Origin: Lucifuga dentata
Lineage: Eukaryota > Chordata > Actinopteri > Ophidiiformes > Bythitidae
Assembly: GCA_014773175.1 (NCBI GenBank)
Contig: VXCM01000447.1
Coordinates: 124,001-188,000 of the forward strand
Reading direction: 5' to 3'
DNA: 64,000 nucleotides
Every line of letters starts with the position of its first letter. The stretch's first letter is position 1. Both the position numbers and the translations under genes were made by a program. This document shows, piece after piece, positions 24,691-37,799 of this stretch. The notes below the pieces were generated by a model. That model was not told the DNA's origin, did no database searches, and saw nothing but the letters and a program-made list of their open reading frames with translations.

Positions 24691-25710
24691 TCCAATCTCT
24701 ACAAATAGATAGTGAGACAATTCAAATACGCACACATACTTCCAGTGTTTAGAAACAGAAGTACACATTTCCAATCTCTAGAAATAGAATTTCTCACAAT
24801 CACACACACACACACATACACACTTCCACACATTTGCAATCACTAGAAATAGACCAATATCTCACACAAACACGCACACACAATCTCACAAGGTTCAGAA
24901 TGGATTTAACACTTTTCTGTCTTACATTTATCTCCCAAAGAGATAATTAACTTACACACTGCTCTGGATAGTTTTACAAGGCATGTTTATTTTCATTAGA
25001 GCCAATAGATTCAGGCTTTTACATGTCTTTATCAAGAAATCAGGGAAATGTATGTGCAAATAACCAAATTTCAAACTAGTCCCATTACAATTTCTTAATT
25101 TTTCAAAATGGCTGCCTACAGGTGGCGCCAACGACACAAAGATTTGAAATCCCTAATCTTGTTAAAAATAGAAGTCGAAATCCATTTGATAAGACACTTT
25201 TTGTTTTTCTTGTTAAAGCACATTAAATTCTGAGCATTTAAACGCCGCCTGTAGTAAGATTTGGCGCAGTGTGAGTTGATGGGAGTCACAGAACTCCGGA
25301 GCCCTGCTCAAATTTGCAGGAAAATTCACAAAACATGGCTGCAGGAGGTTTTTGTGTTTCAGATTGTTCCTCCCCTCATCGTCCTTCATGTTGCCACTAA
25401 TGCAGGTTCCCTTAACGCACATTAGCTTGTGAGTGGTTTATCTCAACTAGCTAACTCTGCACGGTGAACTAGTTAGCAGTTAGACGAAAACTTCATTTGG
25501 AAATTTCTGTCCCCCCCAAAACAAAAAAAAAACATCAACAGATTCGGTTTATTTCGGTGGCTTCAAAGCCTGCACCTTCTTAGTGGCGAGCAATAATACA
25601 AAGATTCCCACATCTCGTTTTTGTAAGTAGGAGGAACAAAACTTAACATCCGCTAGTGAAATTTTAAAATTGTAGCTTTCTAAATGAGAAAAAACAGCGA
25701 TTTGACATAC

Positions 25711-26030
25711 CTCCAAAAACGATGCAGCTCAGGCGAATCAGCCCCCCGCTCCAGAAATCTTCCTCTCCCCGACCAGAGGTGACTGCACAACTGCTTCCTC
25801 CAAAAATAAAAAATTGTGAATTAGTTATTAAAAATTTCGAAAATGTTCAAATTTTCCAGTGTTTTCCCTCCGCAGCACCGCTTCGTTACATTTTAAAAAC
25901 GGCCGTGGCGCAGAGAAACGCGGCTTTACAACGGTTTTCCCTGTTCCGTGCAGGCTCTCCGTTTCTGGCGTGCAGTGGGGTTTGTGTTGCGGTTCCTCCT
26001 CTGGAAATTTTCGTCCGCCATATACAAGAG
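25711..26030 (-). other. znf618: znf618 untranslated exon 1 (inferred)
   Basis: A strong donor (GGAG then GTATGT) reads on the minus strand at 25711/25710. Upstream lies CpG-rich sequence (about 25850-26060) unlike the AT-rich surroundings. The coding exon downstream opens with an in-frame stop just before its ATG, so the first exon must be non-coding for that start. The right end is set only by the TATA-like sequence near 26060 and is uncertain. Long open frames on both strands here (including a 168-codon plus-strand one, 25722-26228) look like by-products of the GC- and A-rich composition. Confidence 0.55.
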
Positions 26031-26145
26031 CAGATTCCCAAATTACAGCGCCGGCCATATATATTAGCCTTCAGGAAAAAAAGAAAAGAAAAAAACAAAA
26101 AAGGAAAAAAAAAGTCTGGGGAAGAAGAGGGAAAATGGCGGTGTG
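26031..26145 (-). promoter_or_regulatory. probable znf618 core promoter, CpG-rich with TATA-like and YY1-like motifs
   Basis: On the minus strand a TATATATGG sequence lies at about 26055-26063, roughly 25-35 bases before the presumed start of exon 1. On the plus strand AAAATGGCGG at 26132-26141 fits the YY1 consensus often found at vertebrate promoters. CpG dinucleotides are dense from about 25850 to 26060 and nearly absent beyond. Promoter use is inferred; a divergent transcript to the right is also possible. Confidence 0.45.
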
Positions 26146-26199
26146 ACTATAAACTTACACTGGTTAAAAAAAAAAAAAAAAAAAAAAAAAGATGCTGGA

Positions 26200-29100
26200 A
26201 ATTACGCAGAGGAAAATTTCTCATTTGAACTGAAGTAACAACAGCAGACTGCAATATTGAGACATGATAAACATATTTATTCACACACTTTTTTCTTAAA
26301 AAAAAAAAAAAGCACATTAAACACTTTTGGCTGACACCTTTTTAGCATATCGTTTTAGATAAATGTTAGAAATGTTTTCTTTATTTTTAAACAAAATGGC
26401 ACAAGTAATACACACATAAGAGCTAATGTGTATTTATAATATGTCATACTATACAAGTAATTGTACATGACGTGTTTTTATGTTTTATGTTTTTTGTTTT
26501 TTTGTTAAGACTTTAACTGTGTTCATCAAAGTAATCGTGACATGAATAATGTTCTGTCGGTTACTGGTTTCAAATGGAGGCGATGTTCTGCACAAAACTT
26601 TCCTGGATGTTTGGTGTGCGCAATTTATGAATTTTATTAATCTTGATGGAAATTTTGGTCCCAAAAAAGTTATCATTTGTTCCAGAAAACTCAGCACTTA
26701 TTGTTCGTTGATGATGTCGTTCACTGCAGCAGGCTCCACAGATAACGTTTGTTAAAATATTTTCCCACCAAGAGTAAGTTTTGTTTGGCCAACATTTTAT
26801 TTAATCCCAGATTTACCAGTCTTTTTTTTTTTTTTNGAGGGAGGAAAAAAAAAAAAAGTTTCCATGGTAGGATTTTTAAGGATCATCTATGTGAAATCAT
26901 GTCTTTTTATTTTATATATTAAATCTTATTCAGATGTTACAGATTCAGCCGTGAAATAAAATGTAGCAATTCCTTATTATCCCTATAAGATTTACTGTAT
27001 TAAAGTATCAGTTTCTGCATTGTATTGCTTTTTTCACGATTTGGGAGTTTTCCTATTAGTACACCCTTTATAATCTTTGTAAATGTATTTAACTTGTACT
27101 AACTTGATAAATGTATGATAATCCAGATTTGAGATAATAATTTAGATTTGAAAGGTCAAGCCTAGGCTACATGTATTTCTTGTGTTTGACTTTTTATGGT
27201 CCACTGAGCCTCATTAATTAAAGCAGTGATGAGAACATGATGTAAGGCGTGGTGAGTGGGTGAAGGGATTCATTCAGATAAGGCAAACATTTGATCAGGG
27301 ATGATGTGAAGAAAGACAGGCAAGCAGAAATCTAACATTCACATTGGAGGGAACTTGTTCTCTTTATTTTGTTTGACATCATAGCCAATATAAATGGAAA
27401 TCCGCAAACATTATGAGGTTGTCTTCTTTTTGGAGAACAGAACCAGCGATGTTGCCCTATCACATGTCATCTAGATGACATTATGTAGATACTGGTTGCT
27501 CTAGGATGGATGTCCTTTAAAAATAATGTAATAGAAGAGGGCAGTGTATGGCTTTGCAGTTCATTTAATCCATTTCATTACTAAATTACACACACAGCCA
27601 CAAACCATCAATTTTTTTCTTGAAATCTCATTGAGAAAATGTGTACTTCAGCATTATTAAGATGTTATCTCTTTTCCTGTGTGCATTCCTATGCACAGAT
27701 ATTTTTTATTATTCAGTTTTTGTTTTGTTTTTTCTGATTTTATCATTTGGAACCTTTTAGCAACTTTTCATTAGAGTGGAAAGATTCCTACTTGTCTAAG
27801 ATGGTGCTGCAAACACCATCTCATCTTGGCAAGATACAAGCTATATCATCCCAGTAAGACTGTTAAATATAAGATATTTTGAATGTCATGTTTTTGTCTC
27901 TATTTTCTAACCACCTGCAAACTAACTTAGTATAAATTAAATCATTTTGTAATTATTTGTTTAATTTATTCAGAGAGGGAAAGGAAAGGAGGAAACTGTA
28001 CCCATTATAAAGTAAATGAATGAAAGCAAATTAATGTCTAATAAATTAATTCAGTATCATTTTATCTTCTGCATCACCTCAGGATTTATTTTCATCTAGA
28101 AGGCTTTATTTTTCCATTATTAGAACTTATATTCATTTTGCAGAATTTTCCTCATGGGCTTAGCCTGATTAATTTCACCTTCACTATCAAATAAAGCTGT
28201 GGCCTTTGTTATTTTTTCCTCAACATGTAGAATATTGTACTACAATTTTATAGTAAAGGTATGACTGACATGCAATCACAAGTGATTTTATAAATACTTT
28301 TTTGAAGGCTAAAACTAAGTCCTTCACTGAAATACACTGAAAATGTGACTGTTACATATGCTGTGTGTCACGAACTGCTCAAAACTGAATTACCTTTTAT
28401 CAAACCTGACAATAGCCCTGATAAATTCATAAATCATTGTTTAATTTCACAGGTTAATAAGGTCATTCAGCCTAATCAAGCCTAATAATAAAAGATCACA
28501 TAAAGCACAGCTGAGGTCCTAATATTCTACCACTAAAACTCACGCAATATTGATAGATTTAAACATGAGGTACTGTTTAAATCTATCAGTGTAAGGTAGT
28601 AGAGTCATCAATTACAGAGTCAGGAATTGGGATTAATGTATCTTCTTACCAGATTTACTGCATCTTCATCTGATTTATTGAATGAGTGTTATAGAGTAAA
28701 TATAATCTGCCCTAAATCTTTATTTTATAGTTTGAGATGTACCCTGTAAGAACCTACAGGTCCCACCACAGTTACCAAATCTGTCCAACAGAGGGCGCCA
28801 AAACACCACTGAGTAGTCATTTGTCTCTGCTCCTATGAAGAAGTCCTGCACTGGCCAGAGTATCCATTACATTATTCTGATGGCTGTAGTTACTTGGAAC
28901 TTGTATGTAACGAGATCACCTCGTTACATATCTCTTTGGTTGCATAAAATCTCTGAAAATTACATTGTTTTAACTTGATTACATAATCAGTTTTAGATAA
29001 TATCTGGAACACTTTAGAATTTTGTATACCTGCATGCAATCCTCTAACTGATGCGTAGGAGAATCATGCTGTTTGGTGAAAAGTCTCAAATATCCAATTT

Positions 29101-30440
29101 GCAGATTTTCATTATTACTTTATCTTCAATTTTAGGCATTTCTGCAGTTGATGCATTAGCATACACCAGCTGTTATATCTTCAATAATTGACAACATTGA
29201 TGGAGTATTTTTCCAATATGGTAAGAATGCACTTTATGGCCAAAGCTATGGAATGGAAAGCAAACCTCCAGCCATGTTTCAAAATCTAACAGAAAGCAAA
29301 AGAAGGCAATTTCACTTTATTCAGAAAAAGAGAATGGTTCTGAAAGAAACAGAAGAGTGAAGAATATTTCCAGAAGTGAGGAATTAATGTTGTTCAAACA
29401 AGTGGAGAAAACACAGCGGAGAACAATCTGAAATTCATTAAGGAGGTTCTCTCAGCTGCTGACTCACTTTGCATCTCAGGAATTTAGGGTAAAATTTAGG
29501 AACCACACTGTCTGTAATATTAGAAAGCACACCTTAACTTTCCTCTGTCAGTTTTTCATAGCTCAAGGTTGGGCTGTCCTCCTCTCAACCTACTTTTTAA
29601 GATATATTCCTTCAAGTGGTGGAGAAACCAACAGGTGAGAGGGGTTGACAACAAGGATGCTATTTTTTTCCTCTCTGACCTACTTGGGTTTGAGAGCTGC
29701 CAGACCTCTGCAGCATGTTTGGCATAAATCAATGGACAGTTTCCACTGCATTCATGTTACCACAATAGTCTTTCAAAGAATGAAAGGTGTTTTTGTACCA
29801 AGTAAAGAATTGCACAGATTTAGAAAGCCCAAGTATAAGTTTCTTCTGCTATTTTGACCCACAAGCTTATTACTTTTTGCTTAAGGATGACTGTCAAACT
29901 TAAATACAAAGTTACAGGGATGAGAATTTGTTGCTGAGCAAGAAAACGTGTTATTCTTCTGTCTAGGTACATGAACGTGCAAAAATTTTTAAAATGATAC
30001 TTTTATTCACCAAGGTAGCATGAAATTGATTTAAATATAGAGCTAAGACATTAATAATGTTACAAAGGTTATTACTGCTGAGTGACTAATTTATAAGTAA
30101 TTATTCACATAAAACTGCAAAGCTCCATTTTCAGCAGTCATTATTCCTCTGTCCTAATGATAACCTTGTCCTTAATTAATCATATTTAAAAGCTAATTGT
30201 TTAACAGAGACACTTTTGTAATTGCATTAGCATACCTGAAACCCATTATTGTGTTCAATTAAGCAGCTAAATTGTCTTTAAATGGATAGCAAGGTATTGG
30301 CATTCCTAAAGTTCAATTCTGGGGTCAAAAATGACCGAAACGAAGCAGCTTTTCCAAGAAACACATCAGTTTGTTGCTGTTTTGTGAAATGAAGATAATT
30401 CCATTCATCAGTTTGCCAAGAAACTTAAGATTTCATACAA
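26200..30440. other. intergenic AT-rich DNA with hairpin
   Basis: No gene seen. Poly-A at 26167-26190, N at 26836, and a perfect 14-bp-arm hairpin at 28551-28588. The block 30040-30300 is rich in ATTA/TAATTA motifs. Confidence 0.5.
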
Positions 30441-30449
30441 AGGTGTCCA

Positions 30450-30705
30450 CCACAGTCTTGAGTGAAAAGGGCAAACTGGATCTCATCAGGACAGAAGAAG
30501 AAGCAGAAGGCCCAGATGCATGGGTGCCATAGAGGATTAAGCACATCATCCGTAGTTTGAAAAATATATCCTCAGTTGGCTACTTCCTTAAATAGTACAT
30601 ACTGGTGTCATATGCAGTAGTGAAAAGACAACTCCAGGATGCAGGCTTTAAAGGAAGAGTTTCAAAGAAAAAGTCATATCTGAAACTGGCAAATAAATAG
30701 AAAAA
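30450..30705 (+). pseudogene. Tc1-like transposase remnant
   Basis: The sequence around GGCAAACTGGATCTCATCAGGACAGAAG and onward resembles the N-terminal coding part of fish Tc1-like transposases; one frame reads GQKKKQKAQMHGCHRG before a stop. Frameshifts and stops make it non-functional, and no intact terminal repeats are seen near it. Confidence 0.7.
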
Positions 30706-32896
30706 TCACCCATCATCCATTCTCTATACTTTTTTGGTCATTTCAACCATTTCCTAGTTGTAGACATGACTTTTTCTTTGAAACTCTGCGTTTAAAGCCA
30801 ACATCTTCTATTTTATGGAAGGTATAACCTAACTCTATAGAATTCTTGGATTGTAAAAGGAATACAAATTTACAGACAAGGATATTGTTCCTGCGTCTGT
30901 ACATAAACAGTATACAGCCCAGTAACAAGCCTTGGAGTCCAAAAACCACAATTCTGCTCTTTTTATTTTGAGACTGCATACAAAGGGAGGTCTGAATGTA
31001 AGGACAGTGGTGAGCTTCATGGCCACACATAAACAAGAATAGGCACAGAGTTCATTATATGAGTATGTACAAGCACAAATAAGGGAATTATAAGGGCATG
31101 TTGACCTTCAGTCTGCAAGCATGGTGGATGCTCCCATTTAAGCAGCAGGTTTGAATGGTGGAAGTGCTGATGTTTATGTTGGCAGTTATATTGTGGTGGC
31201 TTGATGTTAAACAATGCAATATTCAACAACAATCTAGTTATTATAGTGCAACAGTTCATTCTTTACTTAATGCACATTGTCAGTACAAGAAAACAATAAT
31301 TGTTGGCTAACCACAAATAAAAACAGGCAGTAGACCTGGCTCTTATCCTTTTCATTGCCACTGGTGTATGTAATTGTAGGTTTTGTTATGTTCCATAACG
31401 AAAGGCCACGTGTATCCATGAGCAACGTGTTATTTGGGAAAAGGCGATGTAAGTTCTAACACAGAAAATAGAATATATGTTTACTCTACTGACTTCAGAC
31501 AGCATCACAACAAGTCATCATACAGTGAAATGTACTTATCGACACAAGTAAACTGACTACACATCCAAAACTTCTGTTGTTTTTGAATACCATCTGTCCT
31601 TAAAGGTTGATATCCCTTAATCTATTTTTATACATCAAAGAGTTTGATGCCTACCTTCTAGTTTTTATATAATTCTTGCATCGAAGTAGCATTGCAGGGT
31701 AGATATGGTACAACCATGGCATGAAACAAACACAAAACTTAACAGTTTTCTCAGAATACAAACATATGATAATTTTAGCTTGTGCTGTGGCAAGCTTCAA
31801 TCATTAGCGTAGTATGCTCGCTTCTTCAACATGTTCGAGAAGAAATATCAGAGGGCAGGAAAAAAAAAGTTTGCATTTGTGCTGTATGGTTTTATGTCAA
31901 TTTGAAAAATCAGACAATAATAGTAAATTACACGTTTATATATTTTGGAGTCAACAAGAGGAACACCTGTGCATCAACCCCATTGCACAAACTTTATGCT
32001 GGTGACAAAAATGTGTGTTTCCTATGAATAAAACTCAAAATAAAAGTGTTACTTATGACATGACTCCACCAAAAACATTTCAAAGTCGCCTGAGTAGCAG
32101 TTTGACTATTTTAAGACAAATTAGCACATTCTGTTCAACCTCAACCTGCAGGTACTGAAAAGCTCCTGGCTGTTTTGTCCCTTGCATGATTGCTAACCAA
32201 GAAAAGAGCGCAGCAAAAAGACCATAATTGCTTTAATGCCATCCCTGCACTTACAATGCGAACATTTGATTAGGGGAAAGAGAAGTGAGTGATGTCATTG
32301 TAGTTATGACAGGGTAGAATAATCTGGCTAAACCTTCATATGCATGAGACATCAGGAAAGGCTGTGGAAGAAGCTAAGAATAAAACATAGGATGACTGTA
32401 CAGTAAACCTCTGCTCCCCACAATGTCTGATTACAGTACGGAATTTCCAAAGCTAATTATAGTTATCCTCTTTCTGTATTTGAGTGTTATTGTAATGTTT
32501 CATCATTTTTAACGCCAAGACCACAACCTGATTTCTCCATTAAGAAATTACTCGTGATATTTATGATACTTTATATTTTCCTTTAGCTCAGACAGAGAAT
32601 GACTATCGAAAGAAGGTTTAGGGGATTTTAAGGTGTTTCTATTTTTAAGACCACTGTTTGAATTATAAGCTAGTTATAATAAACAGCAGTGAGTATAAGT
32701 CCTTATTAGGAGCAATTTGTCTTGTTTTCATAGCACCTGAGCCAAAACATGAAGAGGTGATTCTAATATGTAATTACTGTTGAGCTGTTGACATACACGT
32801 AGACAAACAGAGATATCACATATATTTGGATGAGTTTTGAGGTACCGCATTACTGAAATCAATGGATTTGGGTCATGTTAACAGTATGACCGTATA
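30706..32896. other. intergenic, nothing recognised
   Basis: AT-rich. Open frames of 63-97 codons on both strands overlap each other and match no family I know. Confidence 0.4.
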
Positions 32897-33701
32897 TTAG
32901 GGCCATATGAAGAAAACAAAAACTCAAAAAAAAAGTCGATGACTCGAAAATTTGTCAGGTTTTAAACTACTAAATTTGCCACTTTTTAAACTTTCAAATT
33001 TGCTATTCAAAAACACACAAATTTGTGAGTTTTTAAACTAGCAAATATGCCATTTTTTAAACTCAGAAAAATAACAAGGGGGAATCACCGCCTTATGTTG
33101 TGACTATGCCTGCAGTAATGACCTTATTAAATTATACCTTATTAAATTTGGAGTTTNATGTTGTGACTATGCCTGCAGTAATGACCTTATTAAATTATAC
33201 CTTATTAAATTTGGAGTTTTTAATACTCAAAAAAATAAGGAGAAATAGGAAATTAGAATTAACCGCTTCATGCTGTGACTATGCCTGCACATTACCTTAT
33301 TAAATTATACTTTTCCATCAGATTTAACAATAAGGAAATATTTGTGCTTTTAGCACAAAATCATGCATTATCATAAGCATACTGACTTTTACAACTGGCA
33401 AATTACATTGTGACTCTGCCTGCAGTACATGAACTTATTAAATTATACTTTTCCACTGGATTTAGCAATAAAGAAATACTTGTGCTTTTAGCGTAAAATC
33501 ATCAAATTATCATATGCATACGGATCATCAAATTATCATAAGCATACAGACTTTTAAAACATACAGCATTCGGAAAAGCATACAGACTTTTTTTTTTGAG
33601 TTTTTAAACGGGCAAATTTGCACGTTTTTAAATGTGCAAATTTGTAAGTTTCAAAACTCAAAATAATGCCCCCTCATTTTTTTTTCTTCATATGGCTCTA
33701 A
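32897..33701. mobile_element. DNA element with TTAG-GGCCATATGAAG inverted ends
   Basis: The left end TTAGGGCCATATGAAGAAAA and the right end TTTTCTTCATATGGCTCTAA are near-perfect inverted repeats. Both subterminal zones are filled with short TTTTTAAAC / CAAATTTG phrases. The interior carries repeats of a GTGACTATGCCTGCAGTA..ATTAAATTATAC unit, one of them doubled artificially around the N at 33157 (62-bp copies). No coding capacity. Confidence 0.75.
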
Positions 33702-34898
33702 TACACCATCGTATTAACAGAGCTATATTTGAATTTTTTTTTTTTAAACCAATGTTAGAAATGGTTTTATATTCTTTTCATTTTGTTGACGCTCTTCTAT
33801 GTTGTTTCATTATTTCTCCTTGGACAGGATTGAAAGTGGCTCGTTCAGTCCAGCCAGAAAACAAACAAGATGAAAACAACACTTTAGTGTGCTTGTATTA
33901 TTATCATGTAAGGGTGATGGATTGTCTTGTTTCATGAATTTTAAGTGTCGATGAACACTTGTAGATCTTTGACTGAGGAGATTTCTTAAGAAAAACGTTA
34001 CATGTAAGAATATGAGAGATCAGCTAATAAAAAATGATAGTGTTTATGTTCATATGGACCAAAAATGTTTTCAGAGTCCTTATTCTGTGTGTTTTTATTC
34101 ATCCAAAAAAAAAAAAAAAAAAAANAAAAAAAAAAAAAAAAAAAATCTAAATATATCACTGTTTTGTTCTGAGCAAACAATCCATTTCTTTATCACTACA
34201 TACAGCGTTTCCTGAAATGTGGTATCACAAAAATGATTTCAGCACTCAGTATCTGGAACTCACTGTGAGTTCAGCATTATCAAGATCAAGGCAGTCCTGT
34301 TCCTTGGCTTTTTCTGTCCTGCTATTTTTCTCTCCCTCTCGTCAGCTCTCTGTGTCAGAGATCCAGCCATTCTTTGGACATCCGGGCTGTCTTCCAGACT
34401 TGATTCATTCAGCAGCATGCCCATTTTTTCCCCTCAGGTGTAAGATAAAAATAGAAAATGAATGTCTCCAGACAAATACATTTTGGGAGCATTGATTTAC
34501 TGCTGAAGTGGCCGAAGGATGAAGTGTGTGAGACAGGAGAGGCAGTGTGTGCATTGATTTGACATGAGACTGAGAGAAAATATAAAATAGTCAAAGACAA
34601 CGGAAAAGAAAAAACAGTAAACTCGTGGATATATAGCATAGATGAGATTATTTAACAAAAGTGGCAGCCATTATAACAAGGTTGGTTATGGTGGCTGTCT
34701 GAACTGTTCTCCACTTTGTAATCAAATGAAGTGTGATTATATAACCGTAACAATGTATTTCTAGATCATCACTGGACAGGATGAATAAATTAGAAAAAGC
34801 AATGCTTTTCAAGGTATTTATAAATTACAATTATCCATTAGAAATGTGCTCTTTTGAGACTAAAATGCAGAGATTTGTCTGTGTGAGTGTGTGTGTGT

Positions 34899-34936
<38 letters not shown>

Positions 34937-37290
34937 TGCAATGACCTCAGCGCTGACATCTCATAAATGAACAGCCTATAAATGGAACCTCATTAGCGGG
35001 CTGTTATAATAGAGACAGGGCATCTTAAGTACCCCGGGGCCTTTATATCTGCAAGTGATGCAACACTTACACCTTCTTGGTTCTTCTACAAAAAAAAAAA
35101 AAAANAAAAAAAAAAAAAAAACAATTTAAGAAGAAACTCATGTCTAAGTTCTTGTCCGCTACTGTTGCAAAGCCAATTCAAAAAATCAAATACTGGTGCA
35201 GTTATTCAAACTGTGGGTTTCTGGATGTTCGAGGTGTCATCAGTTGATGGTAACTATCCATATCGATGATGGCTGCCAGGCATATCCTATATTTGTTCAA
35301 AGCAATAGTTGTGCAGATCCTCAAGAAATAATGCTGTGTTTGCAGAATGTAATAACTATGAAAATCATACAAGCAGTGATGAGGTTTGTCATAGAATTCT
35401 GTTAACAACTGCTCCCCCTCTCCTAAAATCAAAGTGTGTGCCATTATCTGTTTATATGATAAATCTTGTTAAGATTGCAAAGAAAAAAGACACACACACA
35501 CACCACTCCCTCCTCTCTTTATGATGTGGCTTTTCACCCCACTTCCAGGGTGAACATTCTAAACATGGCTGATAGCCGACAAGGTCGCCGACCNTCCCTC
35601 CTCTCTTTATGATGTGGCTTTTCACCCCACCTTCCAGGGTGAACATTCTAAACATGGCTGATAGCCGACAAGGTCGCCGACCAAGTCATAGGGGCCGGGT
35701 CAGATGAAGCATACTGCAGTGTTAACCTGCTTCCCTCATGCTCCACTAGCTATTGATTATTATTCTTATTTTATTTCATGTGCTATACTGAATATACAGA
35801 CTGTGGGCTGAGTATGAATGGTTGTAAATCATCTTAATAGCTACTTATTTCCATAAATGAATGAAGTAGTTACAAGTTTAAACTGAATTTTGCAGGATTT
35901 AACTGTGTCATATACAGAGAGAGCTAAAGTGAAGACACGCCAGTCTTTAGAAGTTGTGCTGCTACATATATGCATGTAAAACTTTGACTACATGCAGATA
36001 TAATAAATTTTTCAAGGTTAGTCAGACTTAATTGCCAATTCTTGGCAAGATTCATTATCATTTTCCTGTATTTGCCAAACTTGATGCCTTAAATTTAATA
36101 CTTTAACCACTGGATTTCATCCCTGATTTAATCAAGACAGCATCTGTCAAAGTTTTTTTTTTTTTTTTTTTTTTTTTAAATCCAACATATAGGAATAAGA
36201 ATAATCATTAGCTGTTGTTATCCTTCCTTCTCTTTATAGTCCACCTTTCTGGCTCTTACAGCTCACCACAGGTTGTGTAATGTTTTATGTTTCAATATAT
36301 TTGCATCTGTGCTTCAGAAAAAGCTGTAACTACGATTCGCACATGCAGATAGAGCACTTGATATAAGTCAAGTGCTGTTTTTTTGTTTTCACATTTCATA
36401 TTCATCGACCTCAGCATAATATGCAATTAGGATCCTCTTGTACACTGGTTTAGATTCCTTTGTGAGTGTTTTCGGCTCAGCAAATAAAAATAGTGAACTA
36501 CACATAGAGGAAAACTTAAAAGGACTGCTTGTTAATCTGAATTTCTAAGTAGATGAGGTTCAGTTTATGTTTCTACCTATGGCCTGTGACCTGCGGAAAT
36601 AAAGGCTTTTTTCTTATCTTCCATTTGCTTTTGACTCGCTTTCTTACTCAAAGTCTCATGACTTGTTTGATTCTCTTGTTATATGACCTAACTGCGCTAT
36701 TTTCAGCAAGTTCTCTCTCTTGCTCCCCTTTCTCAATATTGCTTCCTCTGTCCTCTCCAGTGTCTCATGTCTATTCTTTTGTGTCCCATCACTGTCCTCC
36801 TTCTCCTCCTGCTCCCTATCTCTCTCTCTCACTCTTTCTCATGTGAGTCATGAGTGACTGAGATTGAGAATGGGACTGTGTGGCCTGTAATGTGATGTTA
36901 CAAAACACTGCAGCACAATGTTGGTCATAGTGCTGTCCTACTTACATCAACACTTGCACACACATTTGTTCATTTATAATAGCTCAAATCACTCAGATCT
37001 GCTATCAGAATTGATATGAAATGTCATAATGGCTGGGTAAATTCACTGGCAACAATCTGCATGCCTCCCAGCCTTTTCAGAAGCCCCTCCTCCTGCTGCT
37101 TTTGGATGATCAATGTAACATAACTACTCTGTTATTATTGCCAACGGTTTCCACCACTGAATGCAGCGCTCAAGTCTTTTTGCCCTTTGGTATATGATCA
37201 AACCCAATTCGTATCAAAACAATATTCCTATCAAAATGCCTAATCGTAGAAATGAATATAAACATGAATGGATCACATGGTGTGACAGAA
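33702..37290. other. intergenic with microsatellites and N joins
   Basis: N in A runs at 34125 and 35105; N at 35594 between an 87-bp and an 88-bp copy (35507-35593, 35595-35682) that differ by one base; GT then GA repeat at 34880-34934; T run about 36151-36177. No gene found. Confidence 0.5.
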
Positions 37291-37294
37291 ATCA

Positions 37295-37333
37295 GTCACA
37301 GACTGCAGTAAAAGCTTTACTGCAGTCTGTGAC
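37295..37333. repeat. perfect hairpin, 18-bp arms, 3-nt loop
   Basis: Arms GTCACAGACTGCAGTAAA and TTTACTGCAGTCTGTGAC are exact reverse complements with AGC between them. Just to the right (about 37366-37396) is an ATAACATAAC tandem run. Confidence 0.95.
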
Positions 37334-37799
37334 ATAGTGGGCATATAATAATACAATGGGCATAAGATAATAACATAACATAATAACATAACATAATTGG
37401 CATAAGGCATATGGCATATGTTAGTCTCTGACTAACAGATCTAGATTATACAATTGCAAATCGATTTATTCAAGCATGTAAATATTATAATCGGAGTAAG
37501 CCATCTCCAACCAAATTAGCTCACCTGGCTGACTCTCCCTCATACCTCAATGCATCATGTATATTCAGAAAACCACAAAATCCTAATATTTGGTGCACAT
37601 ATACATCTTACGCATTATTGCCTTAATCAGAATGCATTTTTAAATTGCTCAGTAAACTGCAATGACATTGGACAGGGCTAAAAGTCACATAATTGCAACT
37701 TCAAGTCCATCATGAATATTAAGAAGACAACACCCAAGCTGCATCAATGTTGCCACAAGGTTCATCATCACTCCCTCTACAGGAAAACAATGGCTCAAA

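Larger units (their letters stand above)
14865..25710. other. znf618 first intron (10.8 kb)
   Basis: Contains a (TTA)n repeat at 15633-15674, N joins at 17078, 18736, 22212 and 24633, MITE copies 4 and 5, a TC/AC compound microsatellite at 24580-24690, and a less repetitive block at about 22750-23200 that may be regulatory. No coding exon found. Confidence 0.55.
863..25711 (-). other. znf618: znf618 gene (5' part): nine coding exons plus untranslated first exon
   Basis: The spliced minus-strand model uses an untranslated exon at 25711 and coding exons 14834-14513, 12473-12396, 12212-12168, 7582-7493, 6740-6660, 6534-6445, 6318-6238, 3761-3684 and 940-863. Every junction has AG/GT borders and the frame stays open for 943 nt (314 codons plus one base). 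The product matches ZNF618: four C2H2 fingers with the unusual K-Y-K-Y core, the linker ending YQKIGP, and a TNSSQNSS-EPYTC run before finger 4. In mammals ZNF618 is a nuclear protein reported to work with UHRF2 in recognising 5-hydroxymethylcytosine. Its C-terminal half resembles a hAT transposase; that part would lie left of base 1 and is not seen. Next to RGS3 in the same orientation, as in human. The identification is firm; the isoform structure is my reconstruction. Confidence 0.93.

Noticed and set aside
24448..24752. Ser-Leu / His-Thr repeat open frames
   Set aside because: Translation of the TC/AC microsatellite, doubled by the assembly overlap.
25722..26228. 168-codon plus-strand open frame over the znf618 first exon
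   Set aside because: Low-complexity Lys-rich end from A runs, antisense to the CpG-rich exon, no recognisable domain.
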